A DNA stretch of 64,000 nt from Candidatus Nanosyncoccus alces. GTDB lineage: Bacteria; Patescibacteriota; Saccharimonadia; Saccharimonadales; Saccharimonadaceae. Below the pieces are notes generated by a model. The model was not told the DNA's origin. It did not search any database and was given only the letters and a program-made list of their open reading frames with translations. The stretch covers positions 1 through 64,000 of the forward strand of contig NZ_PRLM01000006.1 in assembly GCF_004138395.1 (NCBI RefSeq), read 5' to 3'. The translations under genes were made by a program, and so were the position numbers. The number at the start of each line of letters is the position of its first letter. The first letter of the stretch is position 1. Below, piece after piece: positions 41,624 to 50,478 of this stretch.

Positions 41624-42539
41624 AAAGCTACGTAATCGATTAATTTTCATTAATTTAAGTATCACTTCGTTGGTGATTCTGGTGGTGTTTGCGTCCATCT
41701 ATGTAATATCTACTCATTCGGCAAACCATCGGCCACCGATGCCAGAAAATTCAACAAATTATTCCGGCGAGGTGGAGGAGCTGATCGAGGATCGCATCCA
41801 AAATGAAAAAAACATCGCAGCACGAGAGCTTTTAGTAATGCTAATTGTTTCAGGCATAGCAATAGATTTAATTGTGGCGTTCGTGTCATATTATTTAGCT
41901 GAAGAGGCGATTAAACCAGTGCGCGAAGCATATGAGGCACAAAAAGTATTTATCGCTAATGCATCGCACGAAATTAAGACGCCGCTAGCGGCAATTGCAG
42001 CGAATTTGGAAGCAGCAGATATTAAGGACAATAAATGGATCTCGAACGTAGAAAAGGAAACCGCAAAGCTGACGGAATTGAATGGGGAATTATTAAGCTT
42101 AGCGCGGACGGATTTGATAACGGACGTGTCAATGAAAGAAGTAGATTTGACGGAGTTAACAGAAAAATCTTTAGAGAGCATGAAGCCGCGAATGATAGGG
42201 ATAAAGTTTGAAAAGGGCATTGTAGCTACTGGTAAAATAAAAATTAATGCAGCAGACTTTATTCAAATATTAGAAATTTTGGTGGACAATGCGATAAAAT
42301 ATTCTGACAAGCGAATTGATTTAACTTTAAATAGCCACGAATTAATTGTGGCAAATGATGGGGCCACAATTTCCGAAAAAGATTTACCACACATTTTTGA
42401 GAGGTTTTATCAAGCGGATAAAAGCGCCGAAGGTGTGGGGCTAGGATTATCCATTGCTAAAAGTTTAGCCGATAGGAATGGGTGGGGCTTAACCGTCGAG
42501 AATAGAGACAATAAGACAAAGTTCACGTTAAAATTTTAG
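41616..42539 (+). CDS. Sensor histidine kinase
   Basis: 307 aa. Two transmembrane helices (about 11-31 and 69-93) flank a short outside loop of about 38 residues. Then come the H-box NASHEIKTPLAAIA, N-box ILVDNAIKYSD, and the G-box GVGLGLSIAKSLA. It phosphorylates the regulator encoded just upstream. The short outer loop suggests it senses through the membrane or a partner, such as the neighbouring ABC transporter, as in BceS-type kinases. Confidence 0.92.
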   Translation: MFRKLRNRLIFINLSITSLVILVVFASIYVISTHSANHRPPMPENSTNYSGEVEELIEDRIQNEKNIAARELLVMLIVSGIAIDLIVAFVSYYLAEEAIKPVREAYEAQKVFIANASHEIKTPLAAIAANLEAADIKDNKWISNVEKETAKLTELNGELLSLARTDLITDVSMKEVDLTELTEKSLESMKPRMIGIKFEKGIVATGKIKINAADFIQILEILVDNAIKYSDKRIDLTLNSHELIVANDGATISEKDLPHIFERFYQADKSAEGVGLGLSIAKSLADRNGWGLTVENRDNKTKFTLKF

Positions 42540-42588
42540 CATAAGCAACAAAAATGCTGCGCCAAAAACGTGCTATAATTGAGCTAAC

Positions 42589-45500
42589 ATGCTAGAGGTT
42601 CGGGGAGTTACGAAGGTCTACAACACTGGTGGACTAAAGCACAAGGTACTAAATAATGTGAAGATTAACTTTCGCACCAGTGAATTTGCGGCAATTTTGG
42701 GCCCTTCTGGGTCTGGCAAGACCACCCTTTTAAATATTATTGGTGGTTTAGACCAATATACTAGTGGCGACCTAATCATCAACGAGAAAAGCACTAAAAA
42801 ATTTAAGAACAAGGATTGGGATAGCTATCGTAATCATCGAATTGGTTTTGTATTCCAAAGCTACAATCTAATCCCGCACCAAACAGTACTAGCAAACGTA
42901 CGATTGGCTTTAACTTTGTCTGGCATATCCAAGAAAGAATCTTTGCGACGCGCCAAGAAAGTGCTAAAAGAAGTAGGGCTACAAGAGCATATTCATAAGC
43001 TACCGGCACAACTGTCTGGTGGGCAAATGCAACGGGTGGCAATAGCGCGAGCCTTAGTGAACGACCCAGATATATTACTAGCCGACGAACCAACCGGTGC
43101 ACTAGATTCAGAGACTAGCGTACAGATTATGGATCTTTTAAAAGAAATTGCCAAGGAGAAGCTAGTAATAATGGTGACGCACAATCCAGAACTAGCCGAC
43201 GAATATGCTACGAGAATTATCAACTTGAAAGACGGAAAAATTACGGCGGATTCAGATCCGTATGATGGCAAAATTAAAACGGATTTGGATTTGATTGAAT
43301 CAGAGAAAAAATCCAAGAAGACCAAAATGTCATTTTTCACGGCATTTGGGCTATCGATGCGGAATTTACTCACCAAAAAGGCACGCACTATATTGGTAGC
43401 GATTGCGGGGTCGATTGGGATTATTGGAATTGCACTGATTTCTGCGGTGTCTACTGGTTTCCAAAACTATATCGACAAGATAGAAGAAGACACACTGACC
43501 TCCTATCCGCTAGCCTTACAAAAAGAATCGGCGGACCTCACCGGGATATTGCTAAGCTTAACTAGTAGTAACTCTGGTGGCCAAAATGGCGACAAGCTGA
43601 AAGAAAACCAGATTTTAACGTCTACGCTAGGGACAGTGTCGAATAACGATTTGCCGAGCTTTGCAGAATATTTGGAGACGCACAAAGCGGAGATACAAGA
43701 TGACATCCGCCTACTAGAATATGAATATAATGTGGACCCATTAATCTATACCGAAGATGCGACCGGCGCAGTGGCAAAGGTAAATCCTAGTACTTTGTTT
43801 ACGTCACTAGTGGGAGAAACGTCGCTACTGAGGAACTATTCGTCGATGACTTCGGTGTTCCAACAAATAGAGTTGGAGAACTTGCAAAATGATACAGAAC
43901 TGTTGGCAGGGCGATATCCGGAAAAATATAACGAGCTGATGGTAGTATTGAGTAGTAAGGGCGAGATTTCGGAACTTTTGACTTATTCATTAGGATTCCA
44001 TGATACCAACGAGTTAAATAAAATCGTGTCAAAAATTATGAGCGGAGAAAATGCGGATATACATAACGAGCCGCTAGAATTAACCTATGATGATTTGATG
44101 GGCGTAGACCTCCGCTTGGTACCGGCGACGGAAACCTATAAATTTAACAGCAAATACGACGTGTACGAAGATATGGCTAGCAACAAAGACTATATGCGAC
44201 AAATCTATAATGATTCAGAAAAGCTAAAAATTACCGGCGTGGCTGTAGTGAATTCGGAAATGTTGTCTTCCGGCAGTGGTGTGGCATATTTACCGAGTCT
44301 AGTAACGCATATTATTGAGAAAGCTAGCGAAACGGAGATTGTGAAAAAACAGCTGGCGAATCCGGAACTGGATATATTTTCCAATACGAAGTTTGGCGAA
44401 GAGGGGAATGATTTTGATTTTGGGTTCTCGGATTTGGTATCTATAGATGAGGCGGCCTTGTCGCAAGCGTTTGGGGTGAAGATAGACCAAAACGCGGTGA
44501 GCGCCAAAACACGCGAGTATATGAATGAAGTTTCGGGCGAAATCACCGACGGGATCAATAAAATGCCAGAAATTCGTAACACCCTAGAGAATAAGTTTAC
44601 GACACTGACCGACGAGATGATTGATGAGTTGCTTGCAAAAATCAGTAGCGGCGAGATTGATATTGCAGATTTGATGAATCCAGAAACCGCTCCGGGGATT
44701 TTAATGGATTTTGTGGATGATTTTATGACTGAAAAAAGTTTGGCGGACCTGGAGGCAGCATACTCTCTGCCAGAGGAGAATCTTAAAAGCACCTATACTG
44801 GGCTCTTGAAAGGATATCTCGCAAGTTATCTGGAGGCCATGCTGGCGCACGAAACTATATCGGTGGCAGACTATTTAAATAAGGCGGAAGTTGCGACGGT
44901 GTTTGATAATTTGGCGGGGGCGGCCACTAATTTATCCTTGCAACAAGAAGTACTAACAAAAATTGGTGGCTTAACTGCATATCTGTCTAGTAGTTTTGCA
45001 GACGCCTTTTCTGTGGACCAAAATGCGATTATTGGCGCATTTAAGCTGAATTTTTCAGAAGACGAGTTGTCGCGCGTGGTTACGGCGATGTTCACAAAGA
45101 CAAAGTCGACCTTGGCCACGAATTTATCCACTCTTGGCTACCAGGATTTGGACGACCCTACCGAAATGGCGTTTTATTTCTGGAGCTTTGATGGAAAAAC
45201 GCATTTCATGGAATTTTTAGACGATTACAACGAGAAAATGCGTGCGCTAGGCATGGACGACAAGGTGATAGATTGTTCTGATACGACTGGGGTGTTAATG
45301 TCGTCGGTAAAAACGATTGTAGATGCGGTGAGCTATGTATTGATTGCGTTTGTTTCCATTTCTCTAGTGGTGTCGTCAATTATGATTGGGGTAATTACTT
45401 ACATTTCGGTATATGAGCGCAAAAAGGAGATTGGCATTTTGCGCGCAATTGGAGCCAGCAAGCACAATATTTCGTCCATCTTTAATGCAGAGACGTTTAT

Positions 45501-45732
45501 TATTGGGCTACTATCTGGATTATTTGGTGTGACAATTTCTTATCTTCTGATTCCGATTATCAATCTAGTGCTGCATCACTTCACGGGGGATATACCTTTA
45601 AGCGCAGCGCTAGACCCGAAAACAGCGTTATTCTTGGTGGCACTCAGCGTTGTTTTGACTTTGATTGGTGGGTTGATTCCGGCACGTTCGGCCAGTAAAA
45701 AAGATCCTGTAGAGGCACTCCGAAGCGAATAA
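42589..45732 (+). CDS. MacB-like ABC transporter, ATPase fused to FtsX-type permease
   Basis: 1047 aa. An N-terminal ATPase (1-230) shows Walker A GPSGSGKTTLLN, signature LSGGQMQRVAIARAL, Walker B ILLADEPTGALD and MVTHNPE. A first transmembrane helix (about 265-287) is followed by a very large extracellular domain (about 290-900) and three C-terminal helices of FtsX type with YERKKEIGILRAIGASK. Such proteins are mechanotransmitters or export peptides and lipids; with an adjacent two-component system it may act in antimicrobial-peptide resistance. Start ATG is 9 nt after TATAAT. The outer domain is larger than usual. Confidence 0.9.
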   Translation: MLEVRGVTKVYNTGGLKHKVLNNVKINFRTSEFAAILGPSGSGKTTLLNIIGGLDQYTSGDLIINEKSTKKFKNKDWDSYRNHRIGFVFQSYNLIPHQTVLANVRLALTLSGISKKESLRRAKKVLKEVGLQEHIHKLPAQLSGGQMQRVAIARALVNDPDILLADEPTGALDSETSVQIMDLLKEIAKEKLVIMVTHNPELADEYATRIINLKDGKITADSDPYDGKIKTDLDLIESEKKSKKTKMSFFTAFGLSMRNLLTKKARTILVAIAGSIGIIGIALISAVSTGFQNYIDKIEEDTLTSYPLALQKESADLTGILLSLTSSNSGGQNGDKLKENQILTSTLGTVSNNDLPSFAEYLETHKAEIQDDIRLLEYEYNVDPLIYTEDATGAVAKVNPSTLFTSLVGETSLLRNYSSMTSVFQQIELENLQNDTELLAGRYPEKYNELMVVLSSKGEISELLTYSLGFHDTNELNKIVSKIMSGENADIHNEPLELTYDDLMGVDLRLVPATETYKFNSKYDVYEDMASNKDYMRQIYNDSEKLKITGVAVVNSEMLSSGSGVAYLPSLVTHIIEKASETEIVKKQLANPELDIFSNTKFGEEGNDFDFGFSDLVSIDEAALSQAFGVKIDQNAVSAKTREYMNEVSGEITDGINKMPEIRNTLENKFTTLTDEMIDELLAKISSGEIDIADLMNPETAPGILMDFVDDFMTEKSLADLEAAYSLPEENLKSTYTGLLKGYLASYLEAMLAHETISVADYLNKAEVATVFDNLAGAATNLSLQQEVLTKIGGLTAYLSSSFADAFSVDQNAIIGAFKLNFSEDELSRVVTAMFTKTKSTLATNLSTLGYQDLDDPTEMAFYFWSFDGKTHFMEFLDDYNEKMRALGMDDKVIDCSDTTGVLMSSVKTIVDAVSYVLIAFVSISLVVSSIMIGVITYISVYERKKEIGILRAIGASKHNISSIFNAETFIIGLLSGLFGVTISYLLIPIINLVLHHFTGDIPLSAALDPKTALFLVALSVVLTLIGGLIPARSASKKDPVEALRSE

Positions 45733-45746
45733 ATTTGAGGCGGAGA

Positions 45747-45776
45747 AAAGCGCAGCGGTAAAGCTGCGCTTTGGGT
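45747..45776. terminator. Bidirectional terminator
   Basis: AAAGCGCAGC pairs with GCTGCGCTTT; T's on the plus side and A's before it. Serves the ABC gene and possibly the convergent gene at 45797. Confidence 0.7.
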
Positions 45777-45796
45777 TTTGCTTTTAGGTAGTCTGG

Positions 45797-46462
45797 TTAG
45801 CTGAGTTCTCTAGTGAAAAACACGATTCCCACGTTGAAACTCATGTTTTCGTCATAATCGCCCACTTCCGCCAGAGCGTATGAATCTACCCAAGCCGAAA
45901 CAAAGATTTCGACGTCTTCGCCCTTAAGAACATCACTTCTCTCGGACTTCAGAGGAAGCGGCGTAGTCTCGGTTTGGCGATACGCCACTGAGTCTATGTG
46001 GCTGAGATAGGAATAATGTCCGTTATCGTCGAGGTACTTGATTGTTATACCAAATTTCAGAGCTTCGGCAATTTTATCATTGCCTTGTACTGAGATCTTG
46101 TAGTAAACATTCTTGACATCGCCGTTCTCAGCAGACAAGACGAAACTCGGGGCGCTGAGCGGCTCCCTACCGTCTTCGTCGAGATAGACGCTGGGTCCAT
46201 ACCCGTAGTTACTAATAACGTTGGTAAGGATAGGGAAAACAGCTTCGTTGTAGGCGGCGACGCTACCGTCCTGGCCGAGGTTTTGGCCGGAGACCTTCAG
46301 GACAAGTTTTGGGTCATCGGGTTTAGACGCGGGTTGTTCGATACGTCCGCTGAAGAGGCTCATGCGAGCCTGCGATGAAATATAGACCGCCGCAGCAGCG
46401 ACGATAATACTCATCGAGACTACCAGAGTGATGATCGGGATGATAGCGGATTTCTTTTTCAT
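45797..46462 (-). CDS. Membrane-anchored exported protein of unknown function
   Basis: 221 aa. An N-terminal basic start and transmembrane helix (about 7-30) are followed by a beta-rich outer domain of about 185 residues with no Cys. No family recognised. ATG 46462 has AAGAGGTG upstream. A long structured leader precedes it. It is convergent with the ABC transporter. Confidence 0.65.
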   Translation of the reverse strand: MKKKSAIIPIITLVVSMSIIVAAAAVYISSQARMSLFSGRIEQPASKPDDPKLVLKVSGQNLGQDGSVAAYNEAVFPILTNVISNYGYGPSVYLDEDGREPLSAPSFVLSAENGDVKNVYYKISVQGNDKIAEALKFGITIKYLDDNGHYSYLSHIDSVAYRQTETTPLPLKSERSDVLKGEDVEIFVSAWVDSYALAEVGDYDENMSFNVGIVFFTRELS

Positions 46463-46629
46463 AAAGATGCACCTCTTGTAAGAATATTTTTTGAGTTTTG
46501 AAACTCACTCTATCTATTTTTGATTGATAAACAGGGTGAGTCGCAAAACTCTCATTTCTAATCATTACTAAAAGCAAAAGTTTAAGATACGTGCTCATTC
46601 TCACGAGCATGCTCTCATTATACCACACT
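46463..46629 (-). promoter_or_regulatory. Promoter and structured leader of the 221-aa protein
   Basis: TATAAT lies near 46617-46622 (minus strand). The 5' leader is about 145 nt. It contains a 16-nt inverted repeat, 46493-46508 with 46536-46551 (14 of 16 pairs), and a smaller hairpin TGCTC/GAGCA near the start. This is the only gene in its neighbourhood with a long leader, which suggests leader-based control. Confidence 0.45.
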
Positions 46630-46893
46630 TTTTAATATCTGTCAATAATAATTATGGTTTTCTACAAAAAATCTTGACAAAACGTCAAGAATATTTTATT
46701 GGCTGGGGCAAATTAAGCAGGCTTTAACAATCGACTAAATAAGTTTAGGTCCGAAAAGCATAAAACAAGTACTCTAGCTAATTTATGATATAATACTAAC
46801 AAGTACGTATCATTATTATTTCCTTATCGCGATACGGAAATTAATCTTTATTCTCTAAATCTTGATAATCTATTAATAGTCAAAAAGGATTTT
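46630..46893 (+). other. Intergenic region with direct-repeat copy and CDF promoter
   Basis: Contains a small hairpin CTTGAC/GTCAAG (about 46674-46690), the first copy of the 34-bp repeat (46699-46732), and TATAAT near 46790 followed by a leader of about 95 nt to the CDF start. No gene seen. Confidence 0.5.
46699..46732 (+). repeat. 34-bp direct repeat, copy 1
   Basis: Matches 47826-47859 at 32 of 34 positions. In one frame it reads WLGQIKQALTI then stops two codons later, so it looks like a fragment of coding sequence. Confidence 0.7.
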
Positions 46894-47796
46894 ATGGATA
46901 AATCTCTTCATGGCTCGGGGCATGCACACCATCCACATCACAATGCATATAAAACCGAGAAAAATATATTTATAGCATTTCTTCTAAATGCAAGTTTTTC
47001 AATCTTTGAGTTCGTAGGCGGCATCATCACCGGAAGTATTGCTATTACTTCCGACGCAGTCCACGACCTTGGCGATGCCCTAAGTATTGGAATCGCATAT
47101 GGTCTAGAACAAAAAAGCAGAAAAAGTCCGGACGAAAAACACACTTACGGCTATGCGAGATATTCATTAGTTGGCAGTATTATTACAACCATAATCCTAC
47201 TTGTCGGCTCTGCATTTGTAATTTATGAAGCAACCAAGCGAATAATTAATCCTGTCGAGATAGACTATAATGGCATGGTTATTTTTGCGATTATTGGTCT
47301 AGTCGTAAATGGCATCGCAAGCTATGTTACGCGTGAGGGTGATTCATTAAACCAAAAATCAGTAAATCTCCATATGCTAGAAGACGTTCTAGGCTGGGCA
47401 GTGGTACTAATCGGCTCCATTGCGATGAAATTTACCGGAATAGCGATCATAGATCCGATCCTCACGCTAGGTGTCGCATCCTTTATCTTGGTTGAAGCCG
47501 CCAAAAACTTACGCGAAATAGTAGTGATATTTCTAGAAATTACACCAAAAAATCTAAACCTAGAGGAGGTCAAAACGGATATTAAACAAATTAAAGGCAT
47601 TGTAGACATCCACCACATCCATGTTAGGAGCGCAGACGGCAACGAAAACCACGCCTCACTCCATGTTGTAGTTCAAAAATACGATAAAAAGATCAAGAAC
47701 AGTGTGAAGAATGTTTTAAAAAAACATGGTATTTCGCACTCAGTGATAGAGATTGAGCAGACAGACGAGAAATGCGAAGAAAAGATCTGTAAATAA
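46894..47796 (+). CDS. Cation diffusion facilitator (CzcD/ZnT-like) with full C-terminal domain
   Basis: 300 aa. A His-rich N-terminus (HGSGHAHHPHHNAY) likely binds metal. Six transmembrane helices carry the metal site as SDAVHDLGD in helix 2 and HMLEDVLGW in helix 5. The C-terminal cytosolic domain (about 215-295) has HHIHVRSADGNENHASLHV, the metal-sensing ferredoxin-like fold. It exports Zn or Cd in exchange for protons. AAAAGGATT precedes the ATG. It is framed by the two copies of a 34-bp direct repeat, suggesting acquisition by recombination. Confidence 0.93.
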   Translation: MDKSLHGSGHAHHPHHNAYKTEKNIFIAFLLNASFSIFEFVGGIITGSIAITSDAVHDLGDALSIGIAYGLEQKSRKSPDEKHTYGYARYSLVGSIITTIILLVGSAFVIYEATKRIINPVEIDYNGMVIFAIIGLVVNGIASYVTREGDSLNQKSVNLHMLEDVLGWAVVLIGSIAMKFTGIAIIDPILTLGVASFILVEAAKNLREIVVIFLEITPKNLNLEEVKTDIKQIKGIVDIHHIHVRSADGNENHASLHVVVQKYDKKIKNSVKNVLKKHGISHSVIEIEQTDEKCEEKICK

Positions 47797-47925
47797 AAAG
47801 CCCCGAGGATTTATCAAACTCATGCTTGGCTGGGGCAAATTAAGCAAGCTTTAACCATCTACAAGGAAGACATCCGCAATCGACTAGAGGACTATAATCC
47901 AGAGAGCCAGACAATTACGTCATAA
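47797..47925 (+). pseudogene. Coding-sequence remnant directly after the CDF stop
   Basis: In the CDF reading frame, 42 codons stay open after the CDF stop and encode WLGQIKQALTIYKEDI and an acidic end before TAA at 47923-47925. The first part is the repeat also present at 46699. There is no start codon or ribosome site of its own. It looks like the 3' end of a lost gene; readthrough is possible but unsupported. Confidence 0.3.
47826..47859 (+). repeat. 34-bp direct repeat, copy 2
   Basis: Second copy, differing from 46699-46732 at two positions, 30 nt after the CDF stop. Confidence 0.7.
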
Positions 47926-48003
47926 ATGCCGTTTTGTCCGTTTTGCCGTTTTAACACTTACCCGATATATTAATGGGGATAAGTGGAGAAAAATTAAATT
48001 ACT

Positions 48004-48087
48004 ATGACGAATATTGAATGTGAGTTATGCGAAGTCGACGGTAAGCTAGAACTGAACGAAGATATAATGCCAGAATTGGACGACTAA
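48004..48087 (+). CDS. Possible small acidic peptide, 27 aa
   Basis: An ATG preceded by GTGGAGA about 14 nt upstream opens a short frame with C-E-L-C and a strongly acidic tail. It overlaps the end of the convergent 131-aa gene by 4 bp. Too short for a firm call. Confidence 0.25.
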   Translation: MTNIECELCEVDGKLELNEDIMPELDD

Positions 48088-48479
48088 CCCCTCAGTTGCA
48101 ACAAGTGCCTAAGCAGTTGGGCAGTTATGCCGCTACGATACCAATATTCAGCACCTTTATTGTCATCTCTCGCCAAAGCTGACGTCAAAAGGACGAGGGT
48201 GTTATTAAGGTCAAGCTTCTCGATTCCGTCTTTCGTTTTCTGCTCTAACCACTCTAAACCGTCAATCCAATAATCACTACCTGTAAAAAGACCGTTATCA
48301 TACATAAATGGCAATATTTTTTTATCAATGTAAGAAGTTTGTCTGCGAAAAATTGAGGCGTGTTCTGCAATCTTATTCAGCTTAGCAAAACCTTTATCAT
48401 CGAATTTATCAAACGATGATTTTGCCTCCTGTAAATAAACAGATTGTTGCGAATACTTAGGGATGTCATTTCTGCTCAT
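48084..48479 (-). CDS. Unknown protein, DUF6508-like C-terminus
   Basis: 131 aa, soluble. The C-terminal part (LVLLTSALARDDNKGAEYWYRSG then AQLLRHLLQL) resembles the end of DUF6508 proteins, which are of unknown function. The start ATG at 48479 has GGAG-type sequence about 10 nt upstream. No membrane segment. First gene of the island's left part. Confidence 0.5.
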   Translation of the reverse strand: MSRNDIPKYSQQSVYLQEAKSSFDKFDDKGFAKLNKIAEHASIFRRQTSYIDKKILPFMYDNGLFTGSDYWIDGLEWLEQKTKDGIEKLDLNNTLVLLTSALARDDNKGAEYWYRSGITAQLLRHLLQLRG

Positions 48480-48564
48480 TTCGTTCTCCTCGTTTTATTT
48501 CAATTATCCCGCTCTGCTTTGAAAAATAAATCCCCAAAACTGCTAGGCGAGCAAAAATTAAAAT

Positions 48565-48831
48565 ATGAAGAAACTAGTTTTGATGAAATACCTAAATGCG
48601 AAATATATACCAGAGTATCGCTCTATGCCTAAGATAGATGTACCCGACAACGAAGTCGATAATCGTACATCACTCATGGAAGTAGAGGCGGAAGAAATGC
48701 TCTATACAGGCGAAATGAAAGAGCTGCTCTGGATTAAAAGTCTAAATGAAGAAGAATACAAACAACTGATGAAAGACGAATCTGACGCGAGAACCAGGAA
48801 GTTAGATGAACTAGATAAAATGCTTAGCTAA
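48565..48831 (+). CDS. Unknown small acidic protein
   Basis: 88 aa, charged and helical, rich in Glu and Lys, with no membrane segment or Cys. The start could also be ATG 48583. There is no good ribosome site, so it may be leaderless. No family recognised. Confidence 0.4.
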   Translation: MKKLVLMKYLNAKYIPEYRSMPKIDVPDNEVDNRTSLMEVEAEEMLYTGEMKELLWIKSLNEEEYKQLMKDESDARTRKLDELDKMLS

Positions 48832-48855
48832 GTATAATGTAAGCCTGAAGTCGAA

Positions 48856-49326
48856 TTATGAAGGCTTTTTCTTATTTTTCTTCTTGGGGGCTTGCTCTTC
48901 CTTAACCTTACCAGTAATATTTCGAAGCCACTTAATAAATTCATATATTAGCCATCCGCCGAGCAATATGAATAACGGTGGAAACACACAACTTATACCA
49001 AATAAGATACACCCGATACAGATCTTCGCTTTACTTGTAGTCGAAGTGTTTTCCCATGCCTCTTTTTCCTGTTGCTTCTTGGCGACAGCGTCTGTCTGTT
49101 TTTGTTCGTAGACGGCGGGGTCGAGTTGCATACTACAACGATAAACCCAATCCCTATCGCGATGGATGCCATCTACAAGTCGGTACCCTTTCGCCATGTG
49201 TTCTTTTACTCTTTTTTGGAGTCTTCGTTCGGAGCTATCCGACAGACTGACAAATGGTTCGGAATAACCACCCATTTTTTCTAATCCATGAGATAGTGTA
49301 TTGAGCGATCCTGTTATTATTCCCAT
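48856..49326 (-). CDS. Membrane protein of unknown function
   Basis: 156 aa from ATG 49326, which has AGGAG 8 nt upstream. The N-terminal 75 residues are polar (HMAKGYRLVDGIHRDRDW), then a charged stretch, then one or two hydrophobic helices (about 102-133) and a Lys-rich tail (KKKNKKKPS). It lies 11 bp after the next upstream gene, so probably the same transcript. Confidence 0.6.
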   Translation of the reverse strand: MGIITGSLNTLSHGLEKMGGYSEPFVSLSDSSERRLQKRVKEHMAKGYRLVDGIHRDRDWVYRCSMQLDPAVYEQKQTDAVAKKQQEKEAWENTSTTSKAKICIGCILFGISCVFPPLFILLGGWLIYEFIKWLRNITGKVKEEQAPKKKNKKKPS

Positions 49327-49337
49327 AATCACTGCTC

Positions 49338-50261
49338 CTATCTATTATCCTTTGTCTTTTCAATGAAAACATCGCCGTCTGATGGATTATACCAACATTT
49401 CCAAACGCTTTTATCTTTATTCCACATAAGAATCTGATAGTAATTGCCTTCCTGCACAATGTTTGTAGAGGCATAATCGGTTAGATGAACTCCCGTCTTT
49501 TGACCGTATGCCCAACATGCGTCCGCTATGGTATCTATGGACGGTTTATCACTTGATTGATTTGAAGTTGAAGCAGACGTAGGTTCATTTTCCTCAGTCG
49601 CTTCAGTATTGGTCTTCTCATCATCTTGCCCGCTAACAGAGCCTTTATATTCGTTGCCAACATAACAGCTATCCAAAGTCTTTGCGTAGGCATTTGCGCC
49701 GTATTTTTTACAAGCACCATGTGCCTCTCGCCATGCTTTTTCTTCTTCCGTTTCCTCCTTTTGGGGTTCTTTCTTTTCGCATGCCACTCCACCATCTTTA
49801 AATTGGTATATATAATCATCTCCGAGCTGCTTGCAAGCATCTATATTCTTTTGCTGATTTGAAGTTATATGTGTCGTTTCAAAAGAAATTTTGTCGCCCT
49901 TATGCAAGCCATAGCCATTAGAAGTGTATCTATTATAATCATAGTCAATTTCTCCATTGGCTTTGTAAACGGTACTAACAAAAGTGACAGTCTGTTCATC
50001 CTGTGCATTTTTATCGTAATATCCATTCTGGTAAATATCATACAAAATACCTTTTTCTTCTGCTAAGCTGATAGCTTGATTAATAGTTAAACCAGTAAAA
50101 TCGTCACGAGTTGCTACTGGTTTATTAGCGAAATATGCTATTGCAACAAACAGAATAATAAGAAATCCGACTATGCCGCCGACGGCAAACCTTTTATTTA
50201 GAGCTAATTGTTTGATGCTCTTGTGGGCACTTGGACCAGATTTTTTTGGTATGCTTTTCAT
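49338..50261 (-). CDS. Membrane-anchored protein with PASTA-like segment
   Basis: 307 aa. A basic N-terminus and a transmembrane helix (about 29-48) precede an outer region. The part about 55-80 (FTGLTINQAISLAEEKGI) has the shape of a PASTA repeat. Several Cys residues (ACKQLGD, VACEKK, GACKKYG, DSCYVG) are spaced as in a disulfide-rich domain; an acidic Ser/Thr linker follows, and the C-terminal domain (about 240-300) is Trp-rich. ATG 50261 has GAAAGG upstream. Its long, highly structured leader is described separately. Function unknown; possible wall binding. Confidence 0.6.
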   Translation of the reverse strand: MKSIPKKSGPSAHKSIKQLALNKRFAVGGIVGFLIILFVAIAYFANKPVATRDDFTGLTINQAISLAEEKGILYDIYQNGYYDKNAQDEQTVTFVSTVYKANGEIDYDYNRYTSNGYGLHKGDKISFETTHITSNQQKNIDACKQLGDDYIYQFKDGGVACEKKEPQKEETEEEKAWREAHGACKKYGANAYAKTLDSCYVGNEYKGSVSGQDDEKTNTEATEENEPTSASTSNQSSDKPSIDTIADACWAYGQKTGVHLTDYASTNIVQEGNYYQILMWNKDKSVWKCWYNPSDGDVFIEKTKDNR

Positions 50262-50288
50262 ATTTTACCTTTCTCCCCTACAACAAAA

Positions 50289-50402
50289 TTAGCGACTATG
50301 TGCAGTCGCTAAACTTATCAGCTCAGGCTTTTGACTCTGGCTGGCACATAGCCGCCTTCTTTTGTTCAAAAGTCTGAAACTTTAAAACTGATAAGTTTAG
50401 CA
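50289..50402 (-). ncRNA. Structured 5' leader with potential kissing loop
   Basis: A minus-strand TATAAT at 50409-50414 predicts a start near 50402. Helices: P1 50309-50321/50388-50400 (13 bp), P2 50324-50334/50366-50376 (11 bp with one mismatch), P3 50339-50342/50350-50353, and P4 50291-50296/50305-50310. The loop of P4 and the loop of P3 share 8 complementary bases (50296-50303 with 50344-50351). The translation start follows about 30 nt later. This looks like a cis-acting RNA; no known riboswitch class was recognised. Confidence 0.6.
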
Positions 50403-50478
50403 TCTACTATTATACCTTATTTGGTATAAAAAATAAATGGCTTATGTCATTATAACGGTTACATTGAAAATATTTTTA

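Noticed and set aside
44205-44792. A 195-codon open frame on the minus strand inside the ABC gene
   Set aside because: The plus frame has clear ABC transporter motifs through this region; the opposite frame is Ser-rich with no ribosome site.
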